Source of the DNA: Clostridium frigoris
GTDB taxonomy: Bacteria > Bacillota > Clostridia > Clostridiales > Clostridiaceae
Assembly (NCBI RefSeq): GCF_018861865.1
Contig: NZ_JAHLDV010000006.1
Coordinates: forward strand, 1-64,000
DNA length: 64,000 nucleotides
Direction of reading: 5' to 3'
The notes below the pieces were generated by a model. That model worked only from the letters and a program-made list of their open reading frames with translations. It was not told the DNA's origin and did no database searches. Positions 38,579 through 48,180 of this stretch are shown here, piece after piece. A program made the translations under genes and the position numbers. The stretch's first letter is position 1; each line of letters opens with the position of its first letter.

Positions 38579-38848
38579 CTAACCTCCCATATTAGCTATA
38601 AGTGCAAAAATTCTCGTAGTAAAATCAAGCATTATATGGAGCATCCAACTGCCAGCCACTAAGCCAATTAGTGCAACTGCAACGAGTTTTGGCACAAAAG
38701 TTAATGTTTGCTCTTGGATTTGAGTAGTAGCTTGAAATATACTTATTATTAGCCCTACTAAAGTAGCTACAACTAAAATTGGAGCCGATACCATTATTGC
38801 AGTATAAATAGCATCTTTTATTACAGATAATACAATACTTTCTGTCAT
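38579..38848 (-). CDS. fliQ: Flagellar export protein FliQ
   Basis: An 89-residue protein with two transmembrane helices and the FliQ motif LIISIFQATTQIQEQTLTFVPK. It forms part of the FliP-FliQ-FliR export gate. It lies 11 bp before the fliR-flhB fusion. Confidence 0.96.
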   Translation of the reverse strand: MTESIVLSVIKDAIYTAIMVSAPILVVATLVGLIISIFQATTQIQEQTLTFVPKLVAVALIGLVAGSWMLHIMLDFTTRIFALIANMGG

Positions 38849-38858
38849 TTAATTCACC

Positions 38859-39683
38859 TCAACTAAAACTCATAATCAATGCTTTTACAAGCAGGTTCCA
38901 TCCATCAACCATAACAAATAACAATAATTTAAATGGAAGAGAAATCATAACTGGTGGTAACATCATCATTCCCATAGCCATAAGTATACTTCCTGTTACT
39001 ATGTCTATTATAATAAATGGCAAAAACAACAAAAATCCCATTTCAAACGCTCGCCTTAATTCACTTATCATAAATGATGGAACAACAGCATATAATGGTA
39101 CTTTGTCATATGTAACTACAGGCTTTCCATCTTTTAATACTTCTTTACCATTAACATCAACTTGATTTTTAACTGTATCTTGTAATTTACCTACATCCAA
39201 AAATAGTTTTAAATCCTTTGCTCTTGTCTGTTTTAGCATAAAGTCCCTCATAGGTTTCGAACCTTTTTCAATTGCAACCTTTTGAGTTATTTTACTGTTT
39301 AAGTAAGGAGTTAAAGCCTCTGTATTAATTTTTGTGAATGTGGGTGCCATAGTAAAAAACGTTAAAAATAGAGCAAGTCCAATTATAACCTCTTTAGGCA
39401 CAGCATTTTGAATACCTATAGCATTTTTAAATAAAGATAACACTATAATTATTCTTACAAAACTTGTAGTCATTATAATAATTGATGGCAATAAGGTAAG
39501 TACCGTTAGAAGTAGTAATAACTTAATATTATCTACATACTCCTTTGGTGTATTTGCATTATCTACTGAAATATTTATTTTAGGTATTGGTATTGTAGTC
39601 GCGTGTACAACACTTATCGTAGCTATACAGGTTATAGCAAGAGCTAGAGCAAAAACAAACAAATTTTTATTTCTTATTCTCAT
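38859..39683 (-). CDS. fliP: Flagellar export protein FliP
   Basis: A 274-residue FliP with an N-terminal signal-like helix and four more transmembrane segments. Motifs are TSFVRIIIVLSLFKNAIGIQ, ELRRAFEMGFLLFLPF and MGMMMLPPVMISLPFKL. It forms the pentameric core of the export gate with FliQ and FliR. It overlaps fliO by 17 bases. Confidence 0.96.
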   Translation of the reverse strand: MRIRNKNLFVFALALAITCIATISVVHATTIPIPKINISVDNANTPKEYVDNIKLLLLLTVLTLLPSIIIMTTSFVRIIIVLSLFKNAIGIQNAVPKEVIIGLALFLTFFTMAPTFTKINTEALTPYLNSKITQKVAIEKGSKPMRDFMLKQTRAKDLKLFLDVGKLQDTVKNQVDVNGKEVLKDGKPVVTYDKVPLYAVVPSFMISELRRAFEMGFLLFLPFIIIDIVTGSILMAMGMMMLPPVMISLPFKLLLFVMVDGWNLLVKALIMSFS

Positions 39684-40044
39684 ATTTAACTTCCTCTTTA
39701 GTTTGCTTTTTCAAAATATGTTTTTTGAATAAATCCTTCATGTCTTCGTATTGAGGTAGCTCTTTAATATTTTCTATTTTTATAATTTCTTCACTAGGTA
39801 CTTCAAATAGAATTTTAATATCTTTTAAACTTGATGATACAGCATAGGCTTTATCGCCAATTTTTACAATTGCAATACTATTTTCCTTAGATAAAGATAT
39901 TCTATCGAGTACCCTCATATATCGACCATCTTGCAATTTACGAAGTTTGGTCCCACCATATTTTAATGACAAATATAACATACACAATATAAAAGGTAAA
40001 AATATTACAATTTTAAAGATCAGTACCCAAAATTCTTTATCCAT
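39667..40044 (-). CDS. fliO: Flagellar protein FliO/FliZ
   Basis: A 125-residue single-pass protein: a transmembrane helix at residues 8-25, then the FliO soluble motif RYMRVLDRISLSKENSIAIVKIG and a basic tail. FliO is an assembly chaperone for the FliP ring. Sequence conservation is low, but size, topology and position directly before fliP are diagnostic. Confidence 0.88.
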   Translation of the reverse strand: MDKEFWVLIFKIVIFLPFILCMLYLSLKYGGTKLRKLQDGRYMRVLDRISLSKENSIAIVKIGDKAYAVSSSLKDIKILFEVPSEEIIKIENIKELPQYEDMKDLFKKHILKKQTKEEVKYENKK

Positions 40045-40055
40045 TATTTTATCAC

Positions 40056-40514
40056 CTACTGAACCAATAAATCATTAAAATATATATGATCTATTTTACC
40101 TTTTGTTAAAACTGGGTTTATTACAGCTATTAGTTCTTTCTTTATACCATCAACAACCTTATCATCAAAATCAGCTGTTTTCTTAGCTCTAAGAGTTTTA
40201 ATAACTAAATCCCTGATAACCGGCTTTTGTGTTTCAAGTTCTGTAGCTAAATCCGCATTTTCTCCATAACCAACGTAAATTAAAACCTTTAAGTACCTTT
40301 TTGCATCAGTATCCGTTAAATTCACTAAGAATTCATCTAAAGAATAAGTTACCTCAGTTGTAACTTCGACCTTAGCTGTTGTAGCCGTAGTTGTTGACCC
40401 CTTTTTGCCAGCTAAATACATACCGCCAAAAGCCGCACCTCCAACTACAATTAGTCCGAGTAATACTATAATAACTAACCTTAAAGAATTTCCTTTGCTT
40501 GGTTTTTCACTCAT
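40056..40514 (-). CDS. fliL: Flagellar basal body protein FliL
   Basis: A 152-residue single-pass membrane protein with a helix at about residues 10-30 followed by a periplasm-side FliL domain (YSLDEFLVNLTDTDAKRYLK and IRDLVIKTLRAKK). FliL surrounds the stator and supports torque. It overlaps motB by four bases and is followed by fliO, so the fliM/fliY genes often placed here in Bacillus are missing. Confidence 0.92.
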   Translation of the reverse strand: MSEKPSKGNSLRLVIIVLLGLIVVGGAAFGGMYLAGKKGSTTTATTAKVEVTTEVTYSLDEFLVNLTDTDAKRYLKVLIYVGYGENADLATELETQKPVIRDLVIKTLRAKKTADFDDKVVDGIKKELIAVINPVLTKGKIDHIYFNDLLVQ

Positions 40515-41245
40515 TTTGCAATCGCCTCCTTGTCATTTGTAACAATTAAAATATTAACTCTTCTATTTAAAGCTCTATTATCATCACTATTATTCTTTTC
40601 AATAGGTTGATATTCACCACAAGCTACAGATTTAAATCGGTTTGGGTGCGCCTGTCCCTTTGTTACTACAAAATACTCAAGTACCTGTAGCGCTCTATCT
40701 GAAGATAATTGCCAATTATTTTTATATTTAGAATTGCTAATTGGTTCATTATCTGTATGTCCCTCTATTACAATATCATTAGGAAACGTAGATATTAGTG
40801 CATTTATTGAATTTAAAACTGGCTTACTTTTATCTATAATTTCTGCATTACCACTCTTAAATATAATATTTTCACGAAGTTGAATGATAACACCTCTATT
40901 GTCTGTCTTTATGACAACTATTGACTCCAGTTTTTTATTTTTTATAAACCCTTGAACCTTTTTATAAATACTTTGTGCATCAGAACCTTCTGCTCCAGAT
41001 TGTAATGGCAAACCAACTAATGGAACCTCTCCATCTTTCACATTAAAATTCAAACTACCCTTTGCGGTTTCGCCCGTTAATACAGATTGAAAAGATGATG
41101 CAACTTGTTTAAACTTAGTTGCATCAACTGTTGAAAAAGAATATAATACTACGAAAAAAGTTAAAAGAAGTGTCATAGTATCTGCAAAGGTAGACAGCCA
41201 AGTATCTGTTCTTATCTCTGGTCTAACCTTCTTTTTTCTAGACAT
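40511..41245 (-). CDS. motB: Flagellar stator protein MotB
   Basis: A 244-residue stator subunit. The basic N-terminus is followed by one transmembrane helix whose WLSTFADTMTLLLTFF contains the ion-binding aspartate D22. A C-terminal OmpA-like peptidoglycan-binding domain contains IEGHTDNEPI and NRALNRRVNI. It pairs with MotA, whose gene overlaps. I use the ATG at 41245 (MSRKKK), preceded by GAGGTGA. Confidence 0.95.
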   Translation of the reverse strand: MSRKKKVRPEIRTDTWLSTFADTMTLLLTFFVVLYSFSTVDATKFKQVASSFQSVLTGETAKGSLNFNVKDGEVPLVGLPLQSGAEGSDAQSIYKKVQGFIKNKKLESIVVIKTDNRGVIIQLRENIIFKSGNAEIIDKSKPVLNSINALISTFPNDIVIEGHTDNEPISNSKYKNNWQLSSDRALQVLEYFVVTKGQAHPNRFKSVACGEYQPIEKNNSDDNRALNRRVNILIVTNDKEAIAK

Positions 41246-42050
41246 TCTCACTCACCTCAACTACTTTCGACTGCTCTTCAATAAATTTAATTCTGGCCTC
41301 TGGTGATAAATAAGCGGTTAATCTTTCTTCAACACTTCTAGGATTTACTCCAGATTGTATTGAAAGTATTCCCTCAAGCATCATTTCGCGATTATTTACT
41401 TCAATACTGGATTTATAGGTTAAATTATGCGCCATAGGAATTAATACTAAATTTGCAAGTAATGCACCATAGAACGTAGTTATTAATGCTTTTCCCATAC
41501 CAGAAGCTACGGCTGAAGCATCACTTAGACTTGATAACATTTGAATAAGTCCTATAAGTGTTCCAAGCATACCAAAAGCTGGCGCATAAGCTGCCCAAGC
41601 TTTTAACATATTAATTCCATCGCCGTGACGCCTTTCCATTTCTTCTATTTCCAGTTCCATAATCTCTTTTATTGTTTCAGGGTCCATACCATCGACCACC
41701 ATTTGAAGTCCTTTTTTTAAAAATTTATTTGGCAATATTGCTATGTCATCCTCAAGAGATAAAAGTCCACCTTTTCGTGCTTTTTTAGATAAGCTTACAA
41801 AACAATCAATAATTTCTGTACTAGATGATGTGCTTTCTTTAAATGATTGTCTTATAACCTTTGTAACTCTCTTCATTGCTGAAATAGGATAAGCTATAAG
41901 CAGTGCAGCAAATGATCCACCCACAGTAATTGCTATAGAAGCCGGGTCAAAAAATATTGTTAAGTTAGTTCCACCAGATGCCATCCCCCATACCGTTAAC
42001 CCAAATCCTGTCACTATTCCAATAGTGGTCAAAAAATCATGCTTCTTCAT
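41238..42050 (-). CDS. motA: Flagellar stator protein MotA
   Basis: A 270-residue MotA with four transmembrane helices (residues about 5-22, 30-50, 150-172, 182-205). The cytoplasmic loop contains RKGGLLSLEDD and MERRHGDGINMLKAWAAYAPAFGMLGTLIGL. It forms the ion-driven stator ring with MotB. A GAGG site precedes the start. Confidence 0.96.
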   Translation of the reverse strand: MKKHDFLTTIGIVTGFGLTVWGMASGGTNLTIFFDPASIAITVGGSFAALLIAYPISAMKRVTKVIRQSFKESTSSSTEIIDCFVSLSKKARKGGLLSLEDDIAILPNKFLKKGLQMVVDGMDPETIKEIMELEIEEMERRHGDGINMLKAWAAYAPAFGMLGTLIGLIQMLSSLSDASAVASGMGKALITTFYGALLANLVLIPMAHNLTYKSSIEVNNREMMLEGILSIQSGVNPRSVEERLTAYLSPEARIKFIEEQSKVVEVSENV

Positions 42051-42061
42051 GCAATTGCCTC

Positions 42062-42253
42062 CTAAAACTTGCCAGTAAATATCCTATTCTTATACTTTAA
42101 AACTTCTTCAATTACCTCTTCTGTGCTTTCAATAACAATATATTTCTTACCATTTGTTAAGGTTATTAGTGTTTCTGGCATTATTTCAATCTTTTCTATA
42201 ACCTCTGCATTTAATACAAATTCTTTATTGTTTAAACCTGTAAGTTTTATCAT
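42062..42253 (-). CDS. flbD: Flagellar protein FlbD (SwrD)
   Basis: A 63-residue FlbD-family protein with the start MIKLTGLNNKEFVLNAEVIEKIE and the PETLITLTNGKKYIVIEST segment. In Bacillus the counterpart SwrD supports motor power for swarming. It lies between flgE and motA with an 11-bp gap to motA. Confidence 0.92.
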   Translation of the reverse strand: MIKLTGLNNKEFVLNAEVIEKIEIMPETLITLTNGKKYIVIESTEEVIEEVLKYKNRIFTGKF

Positions 42254-42281
42254 GGGCCCTCCTATGATACATTACTTTATT

Positions 42282-43277
42282 CTATCTCTTTAAACCTATT
42301 ATATCCTGTAATATTTCATCACCTGTGGTGATTGTCTTACCCATTGCCTGGAAGGCTCTACTTGCAACTATCATATCAGTAAACTGCTCGGCTAAATCAA
42401 CATTTGACATTTCAAGCATTCCGGAAAGCATATCACCATATCCTTTACTATTATCTGGATTTGTAGTATTAAGTCCTGATCTAACAATAGGCTGTCCTGA
42501 ATTAGATGTTTGTATATATTCGTTTTTTCCAGTCTTACTTAGTCCGGCTGGATTTTTAAATGATGCCATAGCAATCTGTCCAACTGCCGCAACAGAACCA
42601 TCTGCTAAGACAGCCTTTATACTTCCATCCTTATCTATAGAATAAGTTTTTACCTTCTGTGCTACACCCGCCGCATTAGGTATTGTCTCTGGTATTGATA
42701 GTGGTATAAGTTTAGTATCATCTGCTGCAGTAGTTGCAAGATTTGCATCTACAAATGTTGCAGTAGCTGGATCAGTAGTGTTATCTAAACTTGCAGGTGA
42801 CATACCATACCCTAGCACTCTTTGCCCATCTGAAGTTAACAAATGTCCATTATCATCTAGTGATAAAGCTCCATCTCTTGTATATGCAATCTGGAAAGCA
42901 CTAGCATCCGTAATAGTATTAGTAGTAGTATCTAATGAAACTTCCCCACCAACTGCTCCCTTAGCAACCATTAAATACCCTTCACCATCCACAGCAACGT
43001 CTAAAGTTCTAGAAGTTGGTTGCATCATTCCCTGCCCAACCATAGTATCTATTCCAGCAACTTGGACTCCGAGGCCTATCTGCTTTGAATTAACCCCACC
43101 TGTATTAGTTGATGATTTAGACGCATCAGACATACTTTGACTTACCATATCTTCAAATCTAATTCTTGAGCTCTTAAACGCTGTAGTTCCAACGTTAGCT
43201 ATATTATTTGCTATAATATCTAATTTTTGCTGATTTACTTTCATTCCACTTATTCCAGCATATAACGATCTTAACAT
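42282..43277 (-). CDS. flgE: Flagellar hook protein FlgE
   Basis: A 331-residue hook protein. N-terminal MLRSLYAGISGMKVNQQKLD with NNIANVGTTAFKSSRIRFEDM, the middle D1/D2 region with LDVAVDGEGYLMV, and C-terminal LEMSNVDLAEQFTDMIVASRAFQ are intact. It polymerises into the universal joint between rod and filament. Moderate length indicates a short variable domain. A GGGGG site precedes the ATG. Confidence 0.95.
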   Translation of the reverse strand: MLRSLYAGISGMKVNQQKLDIIANNIANVGTTAFKSSRIRFEDMVSQSMSDASKSSTNTGGVNSKQIGLGVQVAGIDTMVGQGMMQPTSRTLDVAVDGEGYLMVAKGAVGGEVSLDTTTNTITDASAFQIAYTRDGALSLDDNGHLLTSDGQRVLGYGMSPASLDNTTDPATATFVDANLATTAADDTKLIPLSIPETIPNAAGVAQKVKTYSIDKDGSIKAVLADGSVAAVGQIAMASFKNPAGLSKTGKNEYIQTSNSGQPIVRSGLNTTNPDNSKGYGDMLSGMLEMSNVDLAEQFTDMIVASRAFQAMGKTITTGDEILQDIIGLKR

Positions 43278-43352
43278 AATATTACCCCCATTTTTTTAGT
43301 AATCACTTTGCTTCTGTCATTCCACAAAGTTAAGCTCCCTATAAGGTCCAGC

Positions 43353-43754
43353 TTATATCATAACTACACTATCTATATTTGTTATTACATTTCCTGTGCT
43401 TTGACTTTTATCCATTGCTGTAATTACAGTTCTATTTTTAATGCTTGTAATCAAAGCCATGTCCTTGTACAATATTAATGATTGTTTAGCGCCTTTGCTA
43501 TCTGCCATATTTATACCTTCATTAATTTTCTTCCTATCATCATCATTTAAGTTTATATTTCTACTATTAAGCCTTTGTATTGCATGAGACGATATTGTGA
43601 AACATTCTTCTTTTTTTATCTGTTTATCTAAGACTTTATTAAAACTATTTTGATCTTTATTAACTTGAGCACTTTTATTTTGTAAACCAACACCTGAATA
43701 ATCAGGAAAGTTTGCCGTTGAAAATAATTTGCCGTTTACTACTCTATAGGACAT
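43353..43754 (-). CDS. TIGR02530-family flagellar operon protein
   Basis: A 133-residue protein with the TIGR02530 core ISSHAIQRLNSRNINLNDDD and the strand ALITSIKNRTVITAMD near the C-terminus. Such genes sit between flgD and flgE in many Firmicutes flagellar operons; the molecular role is unknown but probably concerns hook assembly. I prefer the ATG at 43754 (MSYRVVNG), 9 nt after AAGGTG. Confidence 0.85.
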   Translation of the reverse strand: MSYRVVNGKLFSTANFPDYSGVGLQNKSAQVNKDQNSFNKVLDKQIKKEECFTISSHAIQRLNSRNINLNDDDRKKINEGINMADSKGAKQSLILYKDMALITSIKNRTVITAMDKSQSTGNVITNIDSVVMI

Positions 43755-43791
43755 ATTGAACATCACCTTACTATCTTAATTAATTACTTTT

Positions 43792-44475
43792 TTATCCTAC
43801 CTTTGAAATGTCATCATAACTTATATCCTTAGTTACATCAGCACCATTTTCTTGATAAGAAATAGTTAAATTAATTCCTGTTGTAGTTTTAGCCACACTT
43901 TTAACATTTCCTGTATAAGCTACTTTAGCATCCCCTATCACTCTTGTTGTAACTTGTTTACCCATTAAATTTATAGCAGCAGAAAATGCTGTATTGTTAT
44001 TTAAATAATTTGATGTAGCACTTGATACATCTATAACATCTGATAAGGTGTCAGCTGGGAAATCTTTTGTAGTGCCATCTGTCAATTGAACTGCCATGTA
44101 AGTTTTACCTGCATCCTTATAAACAGCCTGAACAGTTCCACCATGTTGAACTCCTTTATCATCATAACTATCAAAAGCTACCATCTTTCCCACTAGTGAA
44201 GTTGAGTTTGAAAAAGTCACATTGCTATTTAAATTTGACATTTGTTCAAGTGACGCAAATTGTGCCATTTGAGCTACAAATTCTGTACCATCTTTAGCAG
44301 CCGTCGGATCTTGGTTAGTAAGTTCAGCCGAAAGTATTTTAAGGAAAGAATTTTGGTCCATCGCTGTGCCTTTCTTTACAATTGCAGTTCCTCTGCTAGT
44401 TGCTCTAGATAAAGCTGCTTGTTCTGCGCTTGTTAGTACTTTTGCGTTTGTTGCTGTTGTAACATCAGTTGCCAT
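43792..44475 (-). CDS. flgD: Flagellar hook capping protein FlgD
   Basis: A 227-residue hook cap. The N-terminal signature is DQNSFLKILSAELTNQDPT with EFVAQMAQFASLEQM, required for export and for capping the growing hook. The C-terminal half is strand rich. It falls between fliK and the TIGR02530 gene as in other clostridia. Confidence 0.94.
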   Translation of the reverse strand: MATDVTTATNAKVLTSAEQAALSRATSRGTAIVKKGTAMDQNSFLKILSAELTNQDPTAAKDGTEFVAQMAQFASLEQMSNLNSNVTFSNSTSLVGKMVAFDSYDDKGVQHGGTVQAVYKDAGKTYMAVQLTDGTTKDFPADTLSDVIDVSSATSNYLNNNTAFSAAINLMGKQVTTRVIGDAKVAYTGNVKSVAKTTTGINLTISYQENGADVTKDISYDDISKVG

Positions 44476-44516
44476 TTTATATCACCCCTTAAATATTGAT
44501 TTTTATCTAGGCATAG

Positions 44517-46304
44517 CTAAACAAACTTATTTACTTGATTATCTTCTATAGCATAGTTACTGCTTATCGCAACATCATCATCTATATCTACATTAGTTTT
44601 TGTGTTCTTATCTTGTTTTCCATTATTATTGTTATTGTTTCCACTAGAGTTCTTGTTGAAATATGTTGAATCCTCATATACATTTATATCTAAGCTTTGA
44701 ATTTTAATGTCCATATTTTTTAATCTATCTTGAATATCCTGAAAATTATTATTTAACAAATTATAAGTTTCCTTATTTTGAGCCAATATACTCGCCTTCA
44801 TAATTCCACTTTCCATAGTAAGTTTTATTGTAATTTCTCCAAGCTCCCTAGGATTCATTTTCACTGTTAAATCCTTTATATTATTAACTTCCATGAATTT
44901 TACAGATTTAATTACATCTGCTTCAAGATTATTTTTATTCACTACTAAATTTGCACTTAATACTTTGGTTGTATCTAAAGTTTTTACAGTTTGAAATTGA
45001 TTCATAAAATTAACTACTTTTGATATTTTAACATCGTCTTTATCTGCACTTAGCAACTTATTAAGGAATTTTTCCTCAGAAGAGCTATTGCCAGAAGATT
45101 TTTTGTCTTTTTTATTATCACTTGAACTCTGATTTTGATTTTTAGAAATACTTTCAGAGGTTGACTTTGTGTTTTGCGACTTAACCATTTTTATTAAATT
45201 ATCTTTTATTGATTTTTCCTCACTATTATCGCTGTTAGTTTCAGAAGTAGGTACCTTTAATAAATTTAAATCAGATTTTATTTCCTTAACTTGCGTAGTT
45301 AGCTTTTGAATCATACTAAGTATTTCTGGTGTCGCTTTGCTATTTCCCTTTGAATTTTCTAGCAATGATACTATCTCACTAAGACTGTTTTTCAAAGTAC
45401 TTTTTGTTTCAGGTGTCAATTTTTCTACTCCTATTAATTCTTCTAAATTAATAGAATTAAGCTCAGTTCCTGAAGTTTTAGTGGTTGTAGTTTTGGTTGT
45501 AGTTTTGTTTATACTTTGAATCATGGTAGCTAAAGATTGTACTAATTGTTGGATTTGTGCCATTTGGTCAGTAGATTTATCGGCACTTGTTGAGTCACTT
45601 GAGGTATTCTTAATGTCCTGTTTTAATACATTCCGGATTTTTTTTATAACATTAATTATCTTGCTATCGTCTTCTCCTGACGATTTTCCTAAAGATTGTT
45701 CTAACAATGGCATCATTTTATTTAGATTATTTTTTAAAGTGCTCTTTGCCTCAGATGTTAGTTTCCCTTTGCCCATTAATCCTTCTAAGTCAATAGAATT
45801 AAGTTGAGTAATCAAAGTCTTAGTTTCCGATGTTTTATCAGTTGTTTGAAGCATTGTAGTTAAAGATTCTAATAATTTCTGGATTTGTGCCATTTCATCT
45901 GTAGTTATATCAGTATTTAGCGATTCTTCTGACGAATTCTTAATATTTTGATTTAATAATTCAGTAATTTTTTTTATAGCATTATTTATTTCTTCAATGT
46001 CCTTGTCGCTAGTGTCTACGCTTACCAAACTCTTTTTTGTATCTTCTTCTAATGTAGTTTTGGAAGCAGCATCCTTCTGCTTTTCCTTATCGACTTTATC
46101 TGGATTTTTATTGGTAGTCTCATCCAAATTTTCTTCTTTGTTGTTTGCTTTATTAACATCATCATTTTGTGAACTCTTGGATTTCAGTGTTTGATCTTCC
46201 AATGCTTTTTTAAATTCTTCTTTTTTTACTGGTTGTTTTGGAGTATCAATTTTAGTAGGCGTAGTATAAGTTATTACATTATTATTTACATTCACTTTTC
46301 TCAC
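44517..46304 (-). CDS. fliK: Flagellar hook-length control protein FliK
   Basis: A 595-residue, largely disordered Lys/Ser/Thr/Asn-rich protein with a folded C-terminal FliK domain (about residues 465-555: LTVKMNPRELGEITIKL). It measures hook length and switches FlhB specificity. Two internal segments, about residues 105-210 and 215-310, are similar (MAQIQxLxxSLxTMxQ ... KSTLKNxL), so the ruler part arose by internal duplication. The tail is polar. Confidence 0.88.
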   Translation of the reverse strand: MRKVNVNNNVITYTTPTKIDTPKQPVKKEEFKKALEDQTLKSKSSQNDDVNKANNKEENLDETTNKNPDKVDKEKQKDAASKTTLEEDTKKSLVSVDTSDKDIEEINNAIKKITELLNQNIKNSSEESLNTDITTDEMAQIQKLLESLTTMLQTTDKTSETKTLITQLNSIDLEGLMGKGKLTSEAKSTLKNNLNKMMPLLEQSLGKSSGEDDSKIINVIKKIRNVLKQDIKNTSSDSTSADKSTDQMAQIQQLVQSLATMIQSINKTTTKTTTTKTSGTELNSINLEELIGVEKLTPETKSTLKNSLSEIVSLLENSKGNSKATPEILSMIQKLTTQVKEIKSDLNLLKVPTSETNSDNSEEKSIKDNLIKMVKSQNTKSTSESISKNQNQSSSDNKKDKKSSGNSSSEEKFLNKLLSADKDDVKISKVVNFMNQFQTVKTLDTTKVLSANLVVNKNNLEADVIKSVKFMEVNNIKDLTVKMNPRELGEITIKLTMESGIMKASILAQNKETYNLLNNNFQDIQDRLKNMDIKIQSLDINVYEDSTYFNKNSSGNNNNNNGKQDKNTKTNVDIDDDVAISSNYAIEDNQVNKFV

Positions 46305-46351
46305 CTCCCTTACTACCTTATATGGGAATAAATAACCACTTATATTTTTGT

Positions 46352-46804
46352 CTATTTATTCCCAAGAATCTTTCTATTATTTCTAATAAAAGCGAAAAGT
46401 GCAAATTCATCATTACTTTTTTGCTCTATTAAGTTTTGTTCTTTTAAAAATGAAATCTTCTGCTTTTCTTTCAAAATCTCAACAGTCTTTTTTTCAACTT
46501 GGCATAACTTCAATTTTTCTCTTTTTTCCTCTAATATCTTGCCTTTATCCTCAAAGGCTATAGTATTTTTATCTATTGCATAATTTAATACATTTAAATA
46601 ATTTTGCTGAATTTTCTGCTGTATAATTGATTCATATACATCTATATTTCTATGTGTTGAATAATTTTCCTTTAAATTATTTAGCTCATTTTCAACAATA
46701 TTTTTTTCTCTTTGTGCTTCTTTAAATTCAAGTTTACTTTTATCTTCAAAATCTTGTCTAATATCGAGAAGCTTTTGAAGTCTGAACTTGTACGCCTCGC
46801 TCAA
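46352..46804 (-). CDS. fliJ: Flagellar export protein FliJ
   Basis: A 150-residue, almost entirely coiled-coil protein typical of FliJ, the chaperone-like stalk of the FliI ATPase. The N-terminus SEAYKFRLQKLLDIRQDFEDK is the FliJ start. The best start is TTG 46804, 8 nt after AGGAGAGGGG; an ATG at 46855 that touches the fliI stop would add a 17-residue unrelated extension. Confidence 0.85.
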   Translation of the reverse strand: MSEAYKFRLQKLLDIRQDFEDKSKLEFKEAQREKNIVENELNNLKENYSTHRNIDVYESIIQQKIQQNYLNVLNYAIDKNTIAFEDKGKILEEKREKLKLCQVEKKTVEILKEKQKISFLKEQNLIEQKSNDEFALFAFIRNNRKILGNK

Positions 46805-46855
46805 TATAAAAACCCCTCTCCTAATGACTTCCCCCAAGGGACTAACCTGAAACAT

Positions 46856-48163
46856 TTATTCAAACATATTTTGGAGAACACTTAAACTGACATTAATGTC
46901 AGTATTCTCATTTGTATCCTGCTTTAAAAAAGCCTCTATATTATCATTGTATTTAATTGCATTATCAATTTTTTCATTACTGCCTTTTACATAAGCACCG
47001 ATATTTATTAGATCCTCAGAATCTTTATAAGTTGCCATTAAGTCTCTTGCATTTGATGCGGCCTTTTTATGCTCTTTTGTTGTGATTTCAGACATCAACC
47101 TACTAACACTATTTAGGACATCAATTGCAGGATAATGATTTTTACCAGCAAGTGCTCTTGATAAAACTATATGTCCATCAAGTATTCCACGCACTGCATC
47201 TGCTATTGGCTCATTAAAATCATCACCATCTACTAGTACTGTATAAAAAGCTGTAATAGAACCTTTATCTGACATTCCACTGCGTTCCATTAGTTTAGGT
47301 AACATTGCAAAAACTGATGGAGTATAACCTTTACTTGCTGGAGGTTCACCAATAGCTAGTCCAATTTCCCTTTGCGCCATAGCAAACCTTGTTACCGAGT
47401 CCATCATTAGAATTACTTTTTTACCTTGATCTCTAAAGTATTCTGCAATAGCCGTCGCCGTAAATGCACCTTTTAGTCTTACCAGAGCTGCTTTATCAGA
47501 GGTTGCACATACTATAATTGATTTTTTCATTCCCTCCTCACCTAAATCTTTTTCTAGGAAATCACGAACTTCACGTCCTCTTTCACCAATAAGTGCAATA
47601 ACATTTACATCTGCTTTTGCTCCTCTTGCAAGCATTCCAAGAGTCGTACTTTTACCTACTCCACTTCCTGCAAATATACCAACTCTTTGACCTTCTCCAC
47701 AAGTTAAAAAACCATCAATTGCTCTAACCCCAGTAGGCAAGATTTCTTTTATTCTACGTCTCTTTAAAGGGTCTGGAGGAGACGCATTTAAAGAATACGC
47801 TGTGTATTTAGTAATTTCATCACCATTTAATGGATTTCCTAGCCCATCAAGAACCTTTCCAAACAATTCATCAGAACATTTAACACTAAGTGGACTTCCT
47901 GTTGGTACTACTCTACACCCAGGTGATATACCTACAAGTTCTCCAAGAGGCATTAGTATTACATCTTTATCACGAAAACCAACAACTTCGCATGGTATCT
48001 CTTCATTTGATATATTATAAATGTTACATACTTCACCTACAAATGCTGTTATTCCCTGCACTTCAATGGTAAGTCCTATAACATTTTTTACCACACCCTC
48101 GGAGTAAGTATAGTTAATATCAGGAATTTTTTTCATTAAATACTCAAAATTTAGAGATATCAT
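46856..48163 (-). CDS. fliI: Flagellar export ATPase FliI
   Basis: A 435-residue F1-like ATPase. The Walker A motif is AGSGVGKST (165-173), followed by LIGERGREVRDF, VILMMDSVTRFAMAQREIGLA and GEPPASKGYTPSVFA. It energises substrate release for flagellar export with FliH and FliJ. I use the ATG at 48163, preceded by GTGGGGAG; the GTG at 48175 lies inside that site. Confidence 0.96.
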   Translation of the reverse strand: MISLNFEYLMKKIPDINYTYSEGVVKNVIGLTIEVQGITAFVGEVCNIYNISNEEIPCEVVGFRDKDVILMPLGELVGISPGCRVVPTGSPLSVKCSDELFGKVLDGLGNPLNGDEITKYTAYSLNASPPDPLKRRRIKEILPTGVRAIDGFLTCGEGQRVGIFAGSGVGKSTTLGMLARGAKADVNVIALIGERGREVRDFLEKDLGEEGMKKSIIVCATSDKAALVRLKGAFTATAIAEYFRDQGKKVILMMDSVTRFAMAQREIGLAIGEPPASKGYTPSVFAMLPKLMERSGMSDKGSITAFYTVLVDGDDFNEPIADAVRGILDGHIVLSRALAGKNHYPAIDVLNSVSRLMSEITTKEHKKAASNARDLMATYKDSEDLINIGAYVKGSNEKIDNAIKYNDNIEAFLKQDTNENTDINVSLSVLQNMFE

Positions 48164-48180
48164 AAAACTCCCCACCCTCT

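Noticed and set aside
45337-46194. Plus-strand frames opposite fliK and elsewhere in the flagellar operon
   Set aside because: Low-complexity antisense shadows without start sites or recognisable domains.
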